Virus record (IMG/VR): IMGVR_UViG_3300048015_000339
Location: 1 to 47,043 of that record
Length of the DNA: 47,043 nucleotides
Direction: 5' to 3' (one strand)
DNA from: a virus
Below are positions 23,065-31,294 of this stretch, in pieces. The notes under the pieces were generated by a model. That model searched no databases. It saw nothing but the letters and a program-made list of their open reading frames with translations, and was not told the origin of the DNA. Within the stretch, counting starts at the first letter, position 1. The number at the start of each line of letters is the position of its first letter. The position numbers and the translations under genes were made by a program.

Positions 23065-24270
23065 TTAGGTAGTTATTGTTACGAGCTGCGCCTGGGTAAG
23101 CATGGTTGGGAAATATGAGGCGCGGCCAATGTACGTTCCTGGATTAGCACCTCCATCCCCCAGCCCAATGCCGAATGTTGTGATACCCGTTGTGAGGGAC
23201 GCGGCAGAGGTCGTGACGACATTAGTGGCGTTACCGACACCTATCTGAGAACCCGGCGTGAATGAAAACGCTGCTTTGTAGGGTGGTGTGGGCTGCAACA
23301 TTATTACGGAATTCAAACCGACGGTGCCGTCGAATATGTTCACCCTGTTACTTCCGTTTATGGTTATGCCGGTGAACTGGCTCGCCGAAGATAGTGATAG
23401 AAGGCGGGTCACCACGTTAGCAGCGCCTGTCATTTGAATGAACAATGAACCAATCTGATCTTGGCCATACCAACTGCCGGATGATACCGAGAGAGTGAGC
23501 GAGTCCGCAGCGCGTGCCACTGTAGAGCCTGCGGTGTATATGAGAGAGGACGCGAATGAGCCTGTTTCCGCTTGTGCTCCCCACGCGTAGAAGGTTTGAG
23601 CGGAAGTCGAACTCTGGGTGCCGTCACGAAGGTCGGTGCCGATGTCAAACACCCACGTTCCCGATGAGGCCGCCGTGAATGTGAGCGTGTATCTCGTCCA
23701 TGTCGTCGTCAGCGTACACTTTGTGCTGGCAAAAGACGCACCAGCTTTGTTCGTTCCTATGTACACCACTTCGCCTCCGACAGCCCCTTTCAGATAGACC
23801 GAGAACGTGTACGAAACGGCTGCCAGGGTGAGGTTTTGATACACCACTCCTGTTCCCGTTGAGACAGCTTGGGCGGCTATCTGGGTCGCCGTATTCGTCC
23901 CGTCCGGAGCGGTTGCAGCGTTCGCGGTGAGAGTGGGTTGGTAGGAGCCAAAAAGCGTCCATGGCGATGTCGTGAGGCTCGTGTTTTGCAGCGCGATGTT
24001 CGTCGCTGTCACCTCTGACAAGTACCCTAGCGGCGCGTGCGTCACGGGGTCACAGCACGCAGTTCGGGCCACGCCGCTGCCGGCAGTCTGGAGGGTTCCT
24101 GTAACATCGAAGTATGTGGCCGCCGACGCGCGGGTGAAGGTGAAGGGGGACAGGCTGCTGCCGAGCCCTTGTACGAAGTAGCGATTGTTTACGAAATCAA
24201 TGTCAACGCTCGCGCCTGGGAGAACCCAGTTTGGGAGTCCGCCAAGGAGCAACAGAAGTCGCCGGTTCAT
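23065..24270 (-). CDS. virion appendage with carbohydrate-binding modules
   Basis: The product has 401 residues. After a hydrophobic start (MNRRLLLLLGGLPNW) comes the segment FTFTRASAATYFDVTGTLQT, then DPVTHAPLGYLSEVTATNIA and WTLF. This is a very common phage signature (SAT.FD..G.L.TA...R..HDPVT...LG.L.E..RTN) that precedes a carbohydrate-binding-type beta sandwich. The C-terminal 150 residues are a second beta-sandwich, probably LamG-like. It lies among head genes next to the portal, so it could be a head fibre or decoration that binds cell-surface sugars. It starts three bases after the preceding gene. Confidence 0.7.
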   Translation of the reverse strand: MNRRLLLLLGGLPNWVLPGASVDIDFVNNRYFVQGLGSSLSPFTFTRASAATYFDVTGTLQTAGSGVARTACCDPVTHAPLGYLSEVTATNIALQNTSLTTSPWTLFGSYQPTLTANAATAPDGTNTATQIAAQAVSTGTGVVYQNLTLAAVSYTFSVYLKGAVGGEVVYIGTNKAGASFASTKCTLTTTWTRYTLTFTAASSGTWVFDIGTDLRDGTQSSTSAQTFYAWGAQAETGSFASSLIYTAGSTVARAADSLTLSVSSGSWYGQDQIGSLFIQMTGAANVVTRLLSLSSASQFTGITINGSNRVNIFDGTVGLNSVIMLQPTPPYKAAFSFTPGSQIGVGNATNVVTTSAASLTTGITTFGIGLGDGGANPGTYIGRASYFPTMLTQAQLVTITT

Positions 24271-24273
24271 AGA

Positions 24274-24756
24274 CTAAATCTCGACGGCCTCGATCGTGAC
24301 GCTGATCGTCTCGGCGCTGGCAGGCGTGTAGCTTCCGCTGACGTACAGCAGACCGTAGACGGTTGAATTGCCGTTCACGACGACACCGAAATCCTGGCCT
24401 GTCCGCGGCGTCCCAAAGCCTTTGTAATAGTCGCGGAACGCGAGGCTCGTCGTGATATCGGCTACCCCCTCACAATCTGACTCGTTGACGCTGAACGTCC
24501 CACCATCTCCGTTGGCGATACCGGAGTTCGCGCTCGGATCGCTGTTGAACAGGTAGAGGGTGACGGACAGCGCCTGGAGGCTGGTATGTTTGAGTCGGAT
24601 CTTCCGAAGCAGGAAGTTCTGTGGCCCGTTGTTCAGCGCGAATACGAATTTCAGCGGGACGACACTCGCTGCGGTGGTGCTGTTGGCCATGAGCTGACCG
24701 GCCGAGTACGCCGTGGTATTCGCGGGGCGCGTGAACTTGTCCGTGAGCAGTTGCAT
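24274..24756 (-). CDS. head decoration-like protein, 160 aa
   Basis: The protein begins MQLLTDKFTRPANTTAYSAG. The beta-rich sequence includes VPLKFVFALNNGPQNFLLRK, LYLFNSDPSANSGIANGDGG and a closing strand region (ASAETISVTIEAVEI), which resembles phage decoration/appendage proteins carrying a FTRPANTTAYS start. No catalytic motif is seen. It is probably part of a two-gene appendage set with the next gene. A TGC-TATCCT box lies eight bases before the ATG. Confidence 0.65.
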   Translation of the reverse strand: MQLLTDKFTRPANTTAYSAGQLMANSTTAASVVPLKFVFALNNGPQNFLLRKIRLKHTSLQALSVTLYLFNSDPSANSGIANGDGGTFSVNESDCEGVADITTSLAFRDYYKGFGTPRTGQDFGVVVNGNSTVYGLLYVSGSYTPASAETISVTIEAVEI

Positions 24757-24764
24757 ATGGCGTT

Positions 24765-24773
24765 AGGATAGCA
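24765..24773 (-). promoter_or_regulatory. near-leaderless extended -10 promoter TGC-TATCCT
   Basis: The minus strand reads TGCTATCCT eight bases before the ATG at 24756, leaving at most one or two untranslated bases. Confidence 0.45.
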
Positions 24774-24807
24774 TCGCGTCGCTTGGAGGCCTGCCGGGTG
24801 TGGAAAA

Positions 24808-27108
24808 CTACGCAGCCTCGATTGTTTCGGGCCTGATGAAGCAGGCGCAGTCGGGATGGAGGGGCGGCGCCTCAACGTTGGCGTAGTCCACGGTCATGAA
24901 GCCGCCGTTCGCACCCTTCACTGTGTCGCCGAGGTCGAAGAAGTTATCGTCAATGCCGATCTCCTTGCCGTCCAACGCTCGGCAGAACTCGCACACGTTG
25001 TCCTTCTCTGACGTGTACCATTTCAGCGTCTTGACCATGCCGCTGTCGCGCCACGCTTCCTTGTTCGCCCAGTTGGCGGCACGGAAGCTTTCGGTCTTGG
25101 CGATGAGCCCCGCCCGGCGTTCGTCCGCGAAGCTGTAGACGCCATCCACGGCCTCGGTCAGCTCCGTGAGGTTCGTCCCGCCAGTTTGAGCAAGTTTATC
25201 GCCCAATACCTTTTCGAGCTGCGCCAGCGTCGTCTCGTTGTAGCTGCGGGCCATCTTCGAGATGCCCTGCTCCAGCGCGGCGCGAGTCTGCTGGTCGGCG
25301 AGGATGTTGCGGTGCTCTGCGCCGATCATGGCGAAGGCGGATGCTGCTTCGTCCTTGGCCAGTGATACGAGGACGGGGGTAACCAGGTCGATGGTGAGGC
25401 CGATCCATTCCTTGGCGTCGAATAGCTCGCCGATGTCTTTGGTGATGCCGGTAGCTTGCGAGAGATTGAACAGCACTTCCTGTTTCTGCTTGGCGTTGAT
25501 GCCGGAGAAGATCCCGCGCAACTGGGCCTCGGCCACCTCCGATCGGTCGGCAAAGCGTTTCCAGTGCTCCATGTAGTCGGCGTGGGTGAGCTGGTTGAAG
25601 CTCTTGACTTGAAACGCCGGGGCGGCGTCGATCGCCTTGCCAAAGGCCGCCAGAAGGGCCGTGCGCGCCGCGTAGGCGCTGCTGTGGGCCGTCTTGCCAC
25701 CCGTGCGCACCCGGACGGCCTTGGTATGCCAACCCTCCGGGGTGATCGCTTTGGCCAGGTTGGGCGCCGGGTCGTCTCCCTCCGGCTTCTCCGTCTGGCC
25801 GGCCGCCTCCATCGTCGTGGGCCGCATGAGCTGGTCGCCACCGTCGATCGGCCCAAGCCCGAGGTAGTTCTGGCGGGCCTCGTTCTGCGTCATCACCGGC
25901 ATGCTGCCGACCGCAGCCTGCATCTCTTGGGTGCGGAATTCTTTGTCCTCTGGCGTGGGGTCGATGAACGTGAGGTAAAGGTCGTCGCCGTAGCGAGGGA
26001 CCAGGAACTCATTGAGGTAGGAAATCACCAGCAGCATCTTCGGCTTGATCGTCCGCTTGCTGAACACGTAGTCTGCGGTCTCGGCCGTCGCGCGGTTCGT
26101 GTCGCTTTCGGCCGTTCCCAGGATGGTTTTGGAGACGCGGAATGCGGCCAAGATGCGGTCGCGGGTCGTCGTGGTCAGCTTGTCGAAGTCCATGTCCCGC
26201 TGCGTGACGCCGGTATGCTCCAGCTTCACGCCCTTGGGTAGCACTGGGACGCGGTGCGCGTTCTCAACCCCCTCCTGGCGGTTACCCCAGCCCTTGCGGA
26301 TGCGGTCGAGGTTGCCATCGACGTTGGTATCGGTCTCGATATAGAGGCCAACCTGTGCGCCATTGATGAAGAACTTACGATTGTACTCCATCGCGTAGTT
26401 GTCGCTGTCGATCCACGACGCGATGGTCTGCGGGATGCCGATACCCACGAACGGGTCGTTCGGGTCGGGGTATTTGATGTGCAAAATCTGATGCGGCTGG
26501 AAGGTGTAGACCTTGGTGTCCAGCGTGTATTCGTAATGGCTGAGCTTGTAGGGGAATGACGTCTTGTCGAGCTTCACGCGAACCGCGCCCGGATTGAGCG
26601 GGTAGATCGCTTTGGGCTTGGCTGTGGGGCTGTCCGCGCCGTCCAGGAACCAATAGCAGTTACCGGCCAGCTCCAGGTGCGCCATGGTGACGTACTTCAG
26701 CTCCGGGCCGGTCATGTGCGGATTGACCGCATCCAAGAGCGTCAGCAGCTCGTGGTCGTCCAGCTCTTTGTGGTCATTGCCTTTGACCTGATAGAGCCGG
26801 AGCTGGATGCCGGACACCTCCGACGCGACGGCATTGACTGCGGCGTAGGTCCAGCCGGTGAAGTTCGCCATGGCGCGGGCCGCGTCGATGGTCTTGGCCC
26901 CTGCTGGGCGATAGATGGCGAGGGGGTCATTTCCGACGCTGATTCCCTTGGCTTCGACATTGGGTATCTCCGCCTTGCGGGTGCCGCGGCTGTCGCTGAT
27001 GACCACGCGGCCATCCCCGGTGATGCCCTCATACCGGTTGAACCGCTCCGTCGTCGTGTTGTGCGGACTTGCGGCTCGTTGGAAGATTCGCGAGAGAAAT
27101 TCGGGCAT
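24808..27108 (-). CDS. portal protein fused to MuF/SPP1 gp7-type head morphogenesis domain
   Basis: The product has 766 residues. Residues about 60-420 match the HK97-type portal (AMANFTGWTYAAVNAVASEV, FQPHQILHIKYPDPNDPFVG, MDFDKLTTTTRDRILAAFRV, YLNEFLVPRYGDDLYLTFID). The C-terminal half (about 560-766) is a MuF/gp7-like domain with a zinc-type ending: CEFCRALDGKEI and LHPDCACFI. The linker (about 440-560) is charged. Portal and minor head protein are usually separate genes, so this is a fusion. A TGT-TACACT box lies 13 bases before the ATG. A cargo gene on the other strand begins 74 bases away. Confidence 0.85.
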   Translation of the reverse strand: MPEFLSRIFQRAASPHNTTTERFNRYEGITGDGRVVISDSRGTRKAEIPNVEAKGISVGNDPLAIYRPAGAKTIDAARAMANFTGWTYAAVNAVASEVSGIQLRLYQVKGNDHKELDDHELLTLLDAVNPHMTGPELKYVTMAHLELAGNCYWFLDGADSPTAKPKAIYPLNPGAVRVKLDKTSFPYKLSHYEYTLDTKVYTFQPHQILHIKYPDPNDPFVGIGIPQTIASWIDSDNYAMEYNRKFFINGAQVGLYIETDTNVDGNLDRIRKGWGNRQEGVENAHRVPVLPKGVKLEHTGVTQRDMDFDKLTTTTRDRILAAFRVSKTILGTAESDTNRATAETADYVFSKRTIKPKMLLVISYLNEFLVPRYGDDLYLTFIDPTPEDKEFRTQEMQAAVGSMPVMTQNEARQNYLGLGPIDGGDQLMRPTTMEAAGQTEKPEGDDPAPNLAKAITPEGWHTKAVRVRTGGKTAHSSAYAARTALLAAFGKAIDAAPAFQVKSFNQLTHADYMEHWKRFADRSEVAEAQLRGIFSGINAKQKQEVLFNLSQATGITKDIGELFDAKEWIGLTIDLVTPVLVSLAKDEAASAFAMIGAEHRNILADQQTRAALEQGISKMARSYNETTLAQLEKVLGDKLAQTGGTNLTELTEAVDGVYSFADERRAGLIAKTESFRAANWANKEAWRDSGMVKTLKWYTSEKDNVCEFCRALDGKEIGIDDNFFDLGDTVKGANGGFMTVDYANVEAPPLHPDCACFIRPETIEAA

Positions 27109-27121
27109 AGGTGTTGCCGGA

Positions 27122-27130
27122 AGTGTAACA
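27122..27130 (-). promoter_or_regulatory. extended -10 promoter TGT-TACACT
   Basis: The minus strand reads TGTTACACT, 13 bases before the portal ATG at 27108, in the divergent region shared with the plus-strand gene at 27183. Confidence 0.4.
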
Positions 27131-27152
27131 TCTCGGCTACGGTCTGCCTCTC

Positions 27153-27164
27153 TGGTGGGGATAT
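27153..27164 (+). repeat. 12-base repeated motif TGGTGGGGATAT, copy 2
   Basis: This copy is preceded by C and followed by AGAAGGGGGAG. It lies 18 bases before the ATG at 27183 on the same strand. Confidence 0.6.
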
Positions 27165-27182
27165 AGAAGGGGGAGAGTCCAG

Positions 27183-27653
27183 ATGGAAATCGATAAAGCC
27201 ATTGTTGATCTGATAACGCAGAAACCAGAATTTCTGCTTATGGTGCTAACTATCGCAGTGATGCCAATTCTCACAATTCCAATGTTGCTAACAAAGAGGT
27301 CTTTACCGGGGGAGCTGAGGCGACAATTTGTGCTTGAGATGATGAAGAATCCTGCCATCGAAAGCCGTCTAAAAGACCCTCAAGCCGACCTAAAAGAAAT
27401 TATGGAACAGCTTCTCAAATTTGCCGCATCACCGCCCCCAACTGTACCTCCAGAGCCGGCGGCGCAAACGATGGGATTTTGGGCAAAGTTAAGTCATGAC
27501 ATTACGTGGGATGTGGCCGGGATTATCGGGCTGATCGTAACTGTAGTACTTATGTTCATGGTGGTATCGCGTACATATGCCGACATGCCGCGCGAAATCT
27601 TGGCTGGTTGGACTACCATCCTTGGATTCTATTTTGGTAAGGCAACAAAATGA
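27183..27653 (+). CDS. membrane-anchored cargo protein, 156 aa
   Basis: The protein begins MEIDKAIVDLITQKPEFLLM. The first transmembrane helix is near residues 18-38 (FLLMVLTIAVMPILTIPMLL). A charged cytosolic segment with a Pro-rich linker (SPPPTVPPEPAA) follows, then a second membrane helix (about 112-128, AGIIGLIVTVVLMFMVV), and the protein ends with WTTILGFYFGKATK, a tail seen in phage-encoded small membrane proteins. It stands alone on the plus strand between portal and terminase regions, has a GGGGGAGAG ribosome site and AT-richer DNA, and is probably lysogenic cargo. Confidence 0.7.
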   Translation: MEIDKAIVDLITQKPEFLLMVLTIAVMPILTIPMLLTKRSLPGELRRQFVLEMMKNPAIESRLKDPQADLKEIMEQLLKFAASPPPTVPPEPAAQTMGFWAKLSHDITWDVAGIIGLIVTVVLMFMVVSRTYADMPREILAGWTTILGFYFGKATK

Positions 27654-27686
27654 TCGCGGTCAGAAGCGGATGCCTGCATCACGACT

Positions 27687-27881
27687 CTATTCCTCCATCA
27701 GCTCGAACATCTTGAGGAAGGCACGGTCCGAGAACGAATGAGTGTTACCATCCGAACAAACAGCCCTCCACCCATCGCGCTTCCCCGCCTTGTTCACCAC
27801 CACAGCGTAATACGGCTGTCCGCTGGATGTGTGCTTCTTGCGGTACTTTTGGCCGCGCCGTATCCGATTGCTGGTAAGCAT
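27687..27881 (-). CDS. small basic phage protein, 64 aa
   Basis: The protein begins MLTSNRIRRGQKYRKKHTSS. It is very basic at the N-terminus, with a strand-turn-strand core (QPYYAVVVNKAGKRDGWRAV; SDGNTHSFSDRAF) and an acidic end. It looks like a compact beta domain, perhaps nucleic-acid binding; no family recognised. The promoter TGA-TACTAT lies six bases before the ATG, so the message should be leaderless. It faces the convergent cargo gene ending at 27653. Confidence 0.65.
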   Translation of the reverse strand: MLTSNRIRRGQKYRKKHTSSGQPYYAVVVNKAGKRDGWRAVCSDGNTHSFSDRAFLKMFELMEE

Positions 27882-27887
27882 ACTCGA

Positions 27888-27896
27888 ATAGTATCA
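27888..27896 (-). promoter_or_regulatory. leaderless extended -10 promoter TGA-TACTAT
   Basis: The minus strand reads TGATACTAT, TCGAGT, then the ATG at 27881. There is no room for a ribosome site. Confidence 0.5.
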
Positions 27897-27971
27897 CACA
27901 CAATGTACCTCGTGTCGCGCGGCGCATTTGCGATTGCGGAAGGTCCATCACGCTGTCATGCTCGGCTGGCG

Positions 27972-27983
27972 TGGTGGGGATAT
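27972..27983 (+). repeat. 12-base repeated motif TGGTGGGGATAT, copy 3
   Basis: This copy is preceded by G rather than C and lies five bases before the ATG at 27989 on the same strand. Confidence 0.6.
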
Positions 27984-27988
27984 TGAGC

Positions 27989-28510
27989 ATGGTTGAGTGG
28001 AAGACTCTTATCGCATTGTTGGGAGGACTGACGCTCTATGCTGGCGTCGTCGCAGCAGTAATAAGCGCACTTTGGAACGTCGCATCCCGCTATCTGTTAA
28101 GCAGGTGGATTGAAAAGGAAAAGGCAGAGCTGTCTAGGGAGATAGAGACCCACAAGTCCAGGCTCAGGAGGATGGAACTCCTATTCGACAAGGAGTTGGA
28201 GGCTGCAGGAGATTTTATCAGGTTGCACAGGCAGATTCGACTGAAGTATCGCTTCGAGGACATGATTTTGGATGAGGCTTACGACGAGGTATCTGGTGAA
28301 TTTGGTTCAATCACCAAAAAGCTGACCGATTTCCTCGCTACGCATGGTGCAATAGTCAGCGAGGCCGTCTTCAAGGAAATAGAAGGTTGCATAGATGAGA
28401 TTGACGGCAAAAAATTCGATCCTAAAGAAATACAAAGGCACACGGCAGAGCAACTCTTGAAGTGGTTCCCCAGAATCGAGAATCTCCTGATCAATGCCGT
28501 GAAGAAATGA
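27989..28510 (+). CDS. membrane-anchored coiled-coil cargo protein, 173 aa
   Basis: The protein begins MVEWKTLIALLGGLTLYAGV. An N-terminal transmembrane helix (about 6-28) is followed by a long coiled-coil (about 40-75: WIEKEKAELSREIETHKSRL) and a helical cytosolic domain (DFIRLHRQIRLKYRFEDMIL; DEIDGKKFDPKEIQ). No enzyme motif is visible. The architecture resembles membrane-bound defence or exclusion proteins, but that is inference. The DNA is AT-richer than the surrounding late operon. The ATG is five bases after a copy of the 12-base motif. Confidence 0.65.
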   Translation: MVEWKTLIALLGGLTLYAGVVAAVISALWNVASRYLLSRWIEKEKAELSREIETHKSRLRRMELLFDKELEAAGDFIRLHRQIRLKYRFEDMILDEAYDEVSGEFGSITKKLTDFLATHGAIVSEAVFKEIEGCIDEIDGKKFDPKEIQRHTAEQLLKWFPRIENLLINAVKK

Positions 28511-28531
28511 AGGATCAGGTGTATCAGCACG

Positions 28532-28945
28532 TCAATTATGTCGAGCCGTGTCGAACTTATGGTGGCACTGTTTGCATAGCCGTATGAAATCCTTGAGGTC
28601 GCGCAGATATTTGTGACTCACATTGGCCCATTCGTAGTGTCGGTAGGGTGAGCGTGTACCGCAATGGCCGCATCGCTTAGGCTTTCCTCGATGACGCTCA
28701 ACCCATCGATGCAGCGCGGTATATCCAATCTTGTCGCCAACCCAATGATGATGGTTCGCTCCGCTGACTGACCGCTTAAACTTACGGTGCTGCTTCGCAC
28801 TCCACCTCTTACCTGACATTCGCGTGCCAAGGTTCGCAACGGCAACCGTTGACCAACATTTGCGGGAGCAATAGAGGCCTGATTTTTCGGTCGTATAGTA
28901 CTCAAGCGCTGTTTTGCAGACCTTGCAGGTCGCGGTTGCCCGCAT
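28532..28945 (-). CDS. HNH endonuclease adjacent to terminase
   Basis: The product has 137 residues and begins MRATATCKVCKTALEYYTTE. The N-terminal zinc ribbon is CKVCKTA ... YCSRKC (about residues 7-29). The C-terminal HNH-like part includes HHHWVGDKIGYTALHRWVER, then CGHCGTRS and YEWANVSHKYLRDL, ending CKQCHHKFD. HNH proteins beside TerL often stimulate DNA cutting during headful or cos packaging, though a selfish homing enzyme is equally possible. The start follows a good -35/-10 promoter by six bases. Confidence 0.75.
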   Translation of the reverse strand: MRATATCKVCKTALEYYTTEKSGLYCSRKCWSTVAVANLGTRMSGKRWSAKQHRKFKRSVSGANHHHWVGDKIGYTALHRWVERHRGKPKRCGHCGTRSPYRHYEWANVSHKYLRDLKDFIRLCKQCHHKFDTARHN

Positions 28946-28951
28946 CCCTGA

Positions 28952-28979
28952 ATCATACTGTTCAGTACCGAAAGGGCAA
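28952..28979 (-). promoter_or_regulatory. leaderless promoter TTGCCC-16-TATGAT
   Basis: On the minus strand a -35 TTGCCC (28979-28974) and a -10 TATGAT (28957-28952) are 16 bases apart. The ATG at 28945 follows six bases later. The promoter lies in the last codons of the terminase gene. Confidence 0.5.
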
Positions 28980-30446
28980 TCAAACGTAGTGGATATCTTG
29001 AGGCGATATGCCCTCCCCAACCAGCCCAAGAATGAGATAAACGAGAGCATCGACACCGTCATCGTGGCGTTCCACCCCGAAGCCGAGTAGCTGGGTTATC
29101 AGCTCCTCGCACCCCGTCCTGGGGAACCTGACCACGCCCATCTTGATGTAGCGGGCTGCCACGCGGAGCCGGGCACGCTTATCTTTGATGGGGTGCATCG
29201 CCTGCACGCTGAACGCCCGTCGTCCCATCTCCTCGATGGCCGCCTGCTGGTATGCCACCGCCTCAACGAAGAACTCGCTGGACATGGTGCTGCTGTGCCG
29301 CACGTTGTCCAGCGTGGACATGGTGTCACTGAACGTCATGCGCCGGATGATCGGGTGAGGCTGGATGTAGATTTCGATGTTCCCGCCCGGCCATGTCACC
29401 TCGCCCGATACGATGGCGGTGTAGTCGGCGCTTTCCTTGGTCGAGATAGCCAGGTCAACGCCGTGTGCCAGGTGATTGCCGTCATCGAAGGGTGGGTCGT
29501 CGTAGTAGTGGATGTCCTCCGGGTGAACGTCTTGGCCTTCCTCGGGCACCACCTGCAGAAGCATCTCGCGGCGGAAGCCGATGTCCCCCAGCTCGTTGCG
29601 CTTGGCGTCTATGGCTTCCTGGGTGGGGTATTTAGCCCTCCAGGTGCATCGTTCGATCTCGGTGCCGGGGCCATCGCGCAGAAGGGGAAACTCAAGCACA
29701 GCGAAGATGCCGGTGTTCTTGAGCCGCGCCATCAGGCCATCGGTGTGTAGCCAGTTCCCGATGATGACCATACGGCCGTTGGCTTCGTCTATCGACGGCA
29801 GGACGTTGCCGCGCATCCATCGGTCGCTCTTGTCGCGGTTCTCCTGGGTGCGAACCCAGTCCAGGTCCTCCACGTCGTCGGCGATGATGAGGGAAGGGCG
29901 GTGCTGCCGGTGCTTGAGGCCGCGGATCTTCTGGCCACGGGAGCGGCTGAGGATGCGCACGCCATTGTCCAGCACGCAGTTCATAGCCTGCCAGTCTTCG
30001 TCGCTCTCCAGCGTGGGCTCGGGCCTGGGATCGTCAATCCGCTTGTATTTCAGGTGCCCGTAGTCTTTGAGGATGAGGTCATTGTTGCGCAGCTCGTGCT
30101 GAACCGAGGCAGCGTTGATGCTCGCCTGGCTCCTGGTATCCGCCAGCATGATGATGAACGGGTAGAGGTCGGGATGCTCCAGTGCGGCCCATAGCACCAA
30201 TGCCAGCGATGCCATGGTGCTCTTGGCGCATCCGCGGAAGCCGATGATTTCCAGGCGCTTGATGTCGTGGTCTTGAAGCCCACCGGCCATCTCGTCGAAG
30301 TAGTCGGACAGATCGGCCGGGAAATGGTGAGGCAGGTAGGTGAGGCAGAACCCCTTGAGGGTCTTGGCCGCCGCAAGGCGTATCTCAGGGTCGTCTACGA
30401 GACGCTCAAGCTGTAGCGTCTCCGTTATCATTGCCTTTGAAGTCAC
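28980..30446 (-). CDS. terL: terminase large subunit (TerL)
   Basis: The product has up to 488 residues. The packaging ATPase has a Walker A variant GFRGCAKS (69-76) and Walker B IIADDVED (187-194) with the catalytic Glu at 193. The C-terminal RNase H-fold nuclease begins near GVDLAISTKESADYTAIV and ends with a helix holding a late Asp (DDGVDALVYLILG). The domain order and length fit large terminases. The start may be GTG at 30446, overlapping the previous gene, or ATG at 30431; AAAGG lies just before the ATG. It packages DNA into the prohead through the portal. Confidence 0.9.
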   Translation of the reverse strand: MTSKAMITETLQLERLVDDPEIRLAAAKTLKGFCLTYLPHHFPADLSDYFDEMAGGLQDHDIKRLEIIGFRGCAKSTMASLALVLWAALEHPDLYPFIIMLADTRSQASINAASVQHELRNNDLILKDYGHLKYKRIDDPRPEPTLESDEDWQAMNCVLDNGVRILSRSRGQKIRGLKHRQHRPSLIIADDVEDLDWVRTQENRDKSDRWMRGNVLPSIDEANGRMVIIGNWLHTDGLMARLKNTGIFAVLEFPLLRDGPGTEIERCTWRAKYPTQEAIDAKRNELGDIGFRREMLLQVVPEEGQDVHPEDIHYYDDPPFDDGNHLAHGVDLAISTKESADYTAIVSGEVTWPGGNIEIYIQPHPIIRRMTFSDTMSTLDNVRHSSTMSSEFFVEAVAYQQAAIEEMGRRAFSVQAMHPIKDKRARLRVAARYIKMGVVRFPRTGCEELITQLLGFGVERHDDGVDALVYLILGLVGEGISPQDIHYV

Positions 30447-30615
30447 GCCTGCGTAGGTATTCGCGCAGCGCTACGTTGCACTTCTCGCGATGGGCTGGGA
30501 ACGAATGGATTGCTTTGTGGTTCGGACAGAACATGGAAAGGCGAAAGTCCGAGGAAAATTGCCAGTAGGTAGGACCAAAGAAGGTCGATATGCTTTTAGG
30601 CGTAAGCTGGCTCAT
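30406..30615 (-). CDS. small Cys/His-rich protein upstream of TerL, 69 aa
   Basis: The protein begins MSQLTPKSISTFFGPTYWQF. The core has CPNHKAIHSFPAHREKC, a set of Cys and His residues that could bind one zinc, followed by a basic Arg-rich region (LREYLRRRDFKGND). Its stop overlaps the TerL start region, so the two are probably coupled. I do not recognise a family; a packaging-related or HNH-derived role is possible. A TATGAT box at 30666-30671 on the minus strand lies about 50 bases upstream. Confidence 0.55.
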   Translation of the reverse strand: MSQLTPKSISTFFGPTYWQFSSDFRLSMFCPNHKAIHSFPAHREKCNVALREYLRRRDFKGNDNGDATA

Positions 30616-30664
30616 ACCATCATCAGGCGCACACTCGAACGGGCTAGCTGATACGGGTAAAGTG

Positions 30665-30670
30665 TATCAT
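30665..30670 (+). promoter_or_regulatory. possible -10 box TATCAT with 31-base leader
   Basis: The plus strand reads TGTATCAT; the box ends 31 bases before the GTG at 30702. The same bases read on the minus strand give TATGAT one base offset, so the site may serve both directions. Confidence 0.35.
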
Positions 30671-30701
30671 ACTCCGCTCAAAGCAGGGGACGGGCTGACT
30701 G

Positions 30702-31271
30702 GTGGACGCTCTTGAATTTATCGCTAGGTCTGAGTGGCCTCTGGTCGCGGTGGGAGCCATCTGGCTACTTCGGCGGCCGCTGCAAGAGATGTTCCGCCGA
30801 GTTAATCTAACCAAGCTCGATGCCTGGGGTCTTAAAGCTGAATTTGAGTCTGGGCTTGCTAAGGTAGAAGCATTGGCCGAACAGGGTGAGGACAACAAGC
30901 CTCAAGAGGAGGATACGAGCACAGGACCAATTGCGTTTTTGACAGCCAATGAAGGATCACTAGCTGATTTCTTAAACAATCCGGAAGGACGGATCATTCT
31001 GCGGTGGGGGGAACTCGAACGAAAATTGCACTCCTTTGCTAACTCCACAAAACCTGAGGGTATCGTTAACTTGGTGGAAGCAGCGAGTGTGTTGGGACTT
31101 TCCGAAGCCGATACGGATTCGCTGATGACGATGAGAGATCTTCGCAATCAGGCACTTCATTCTCCCGCTGCCACACTTACGGCAGAGGATGTGAAGAGGT
31201 TTTATGCGGCAGCACATCGCCTTGAAAGCAGGATAACTTCTGCATATCTGCGCCGCCGTCGGCCGAAATAG
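30702..31271 (+). CDS. membrane-anchored cargo protein with HEPN/DUF4145-like C-terminus
   Basis: The product has 189 residues, starts at GTG and begins MDALEFIARSEWPLVAVGAI. A short membrane helix (about residues 10-25) is followed by an amphipathic region and a helical domain from about 95: GRIILRWGELERKLHSFANS and TMRDLRNQALHSPAATLT, with the RN....H pattern seen in HEPN-like and DUF4145-like domains. HEPN proteins are often RNases in defence systems; whether the active residues are present is uncertain. It stands alone on the plus strand beside the terminase genes and is probably cargo. Confidence 0.65.
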   Translation: MDALEFIARSEWPLVAVGAIWLLRRPLQEMFRRVNLTKLDAWGLKAEFESGLAKVEALAEQGEDNKPQEEDTSTGPIAFLTANEGSLADFLNNPEGRIILRWGELERKLHSFANSTKPEGIVNLVEAASVLGLSEADTDSLMTMRDLRNQALHSPAATLTAEDVKRFYAAAHRLESRITSAYLRRRRPK

Positions 31272-31294
31272 AGCACGGATGGAAAGCACAGTTC

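Noticed and set aside
25456-26241. 261-codon frame antisense to the portal gene
   Set aside because: It is a GC-rich shadow of the portal-MuF gene, which has clear domains; the same applies to the frames at 11715-12464 and 9572-10324.
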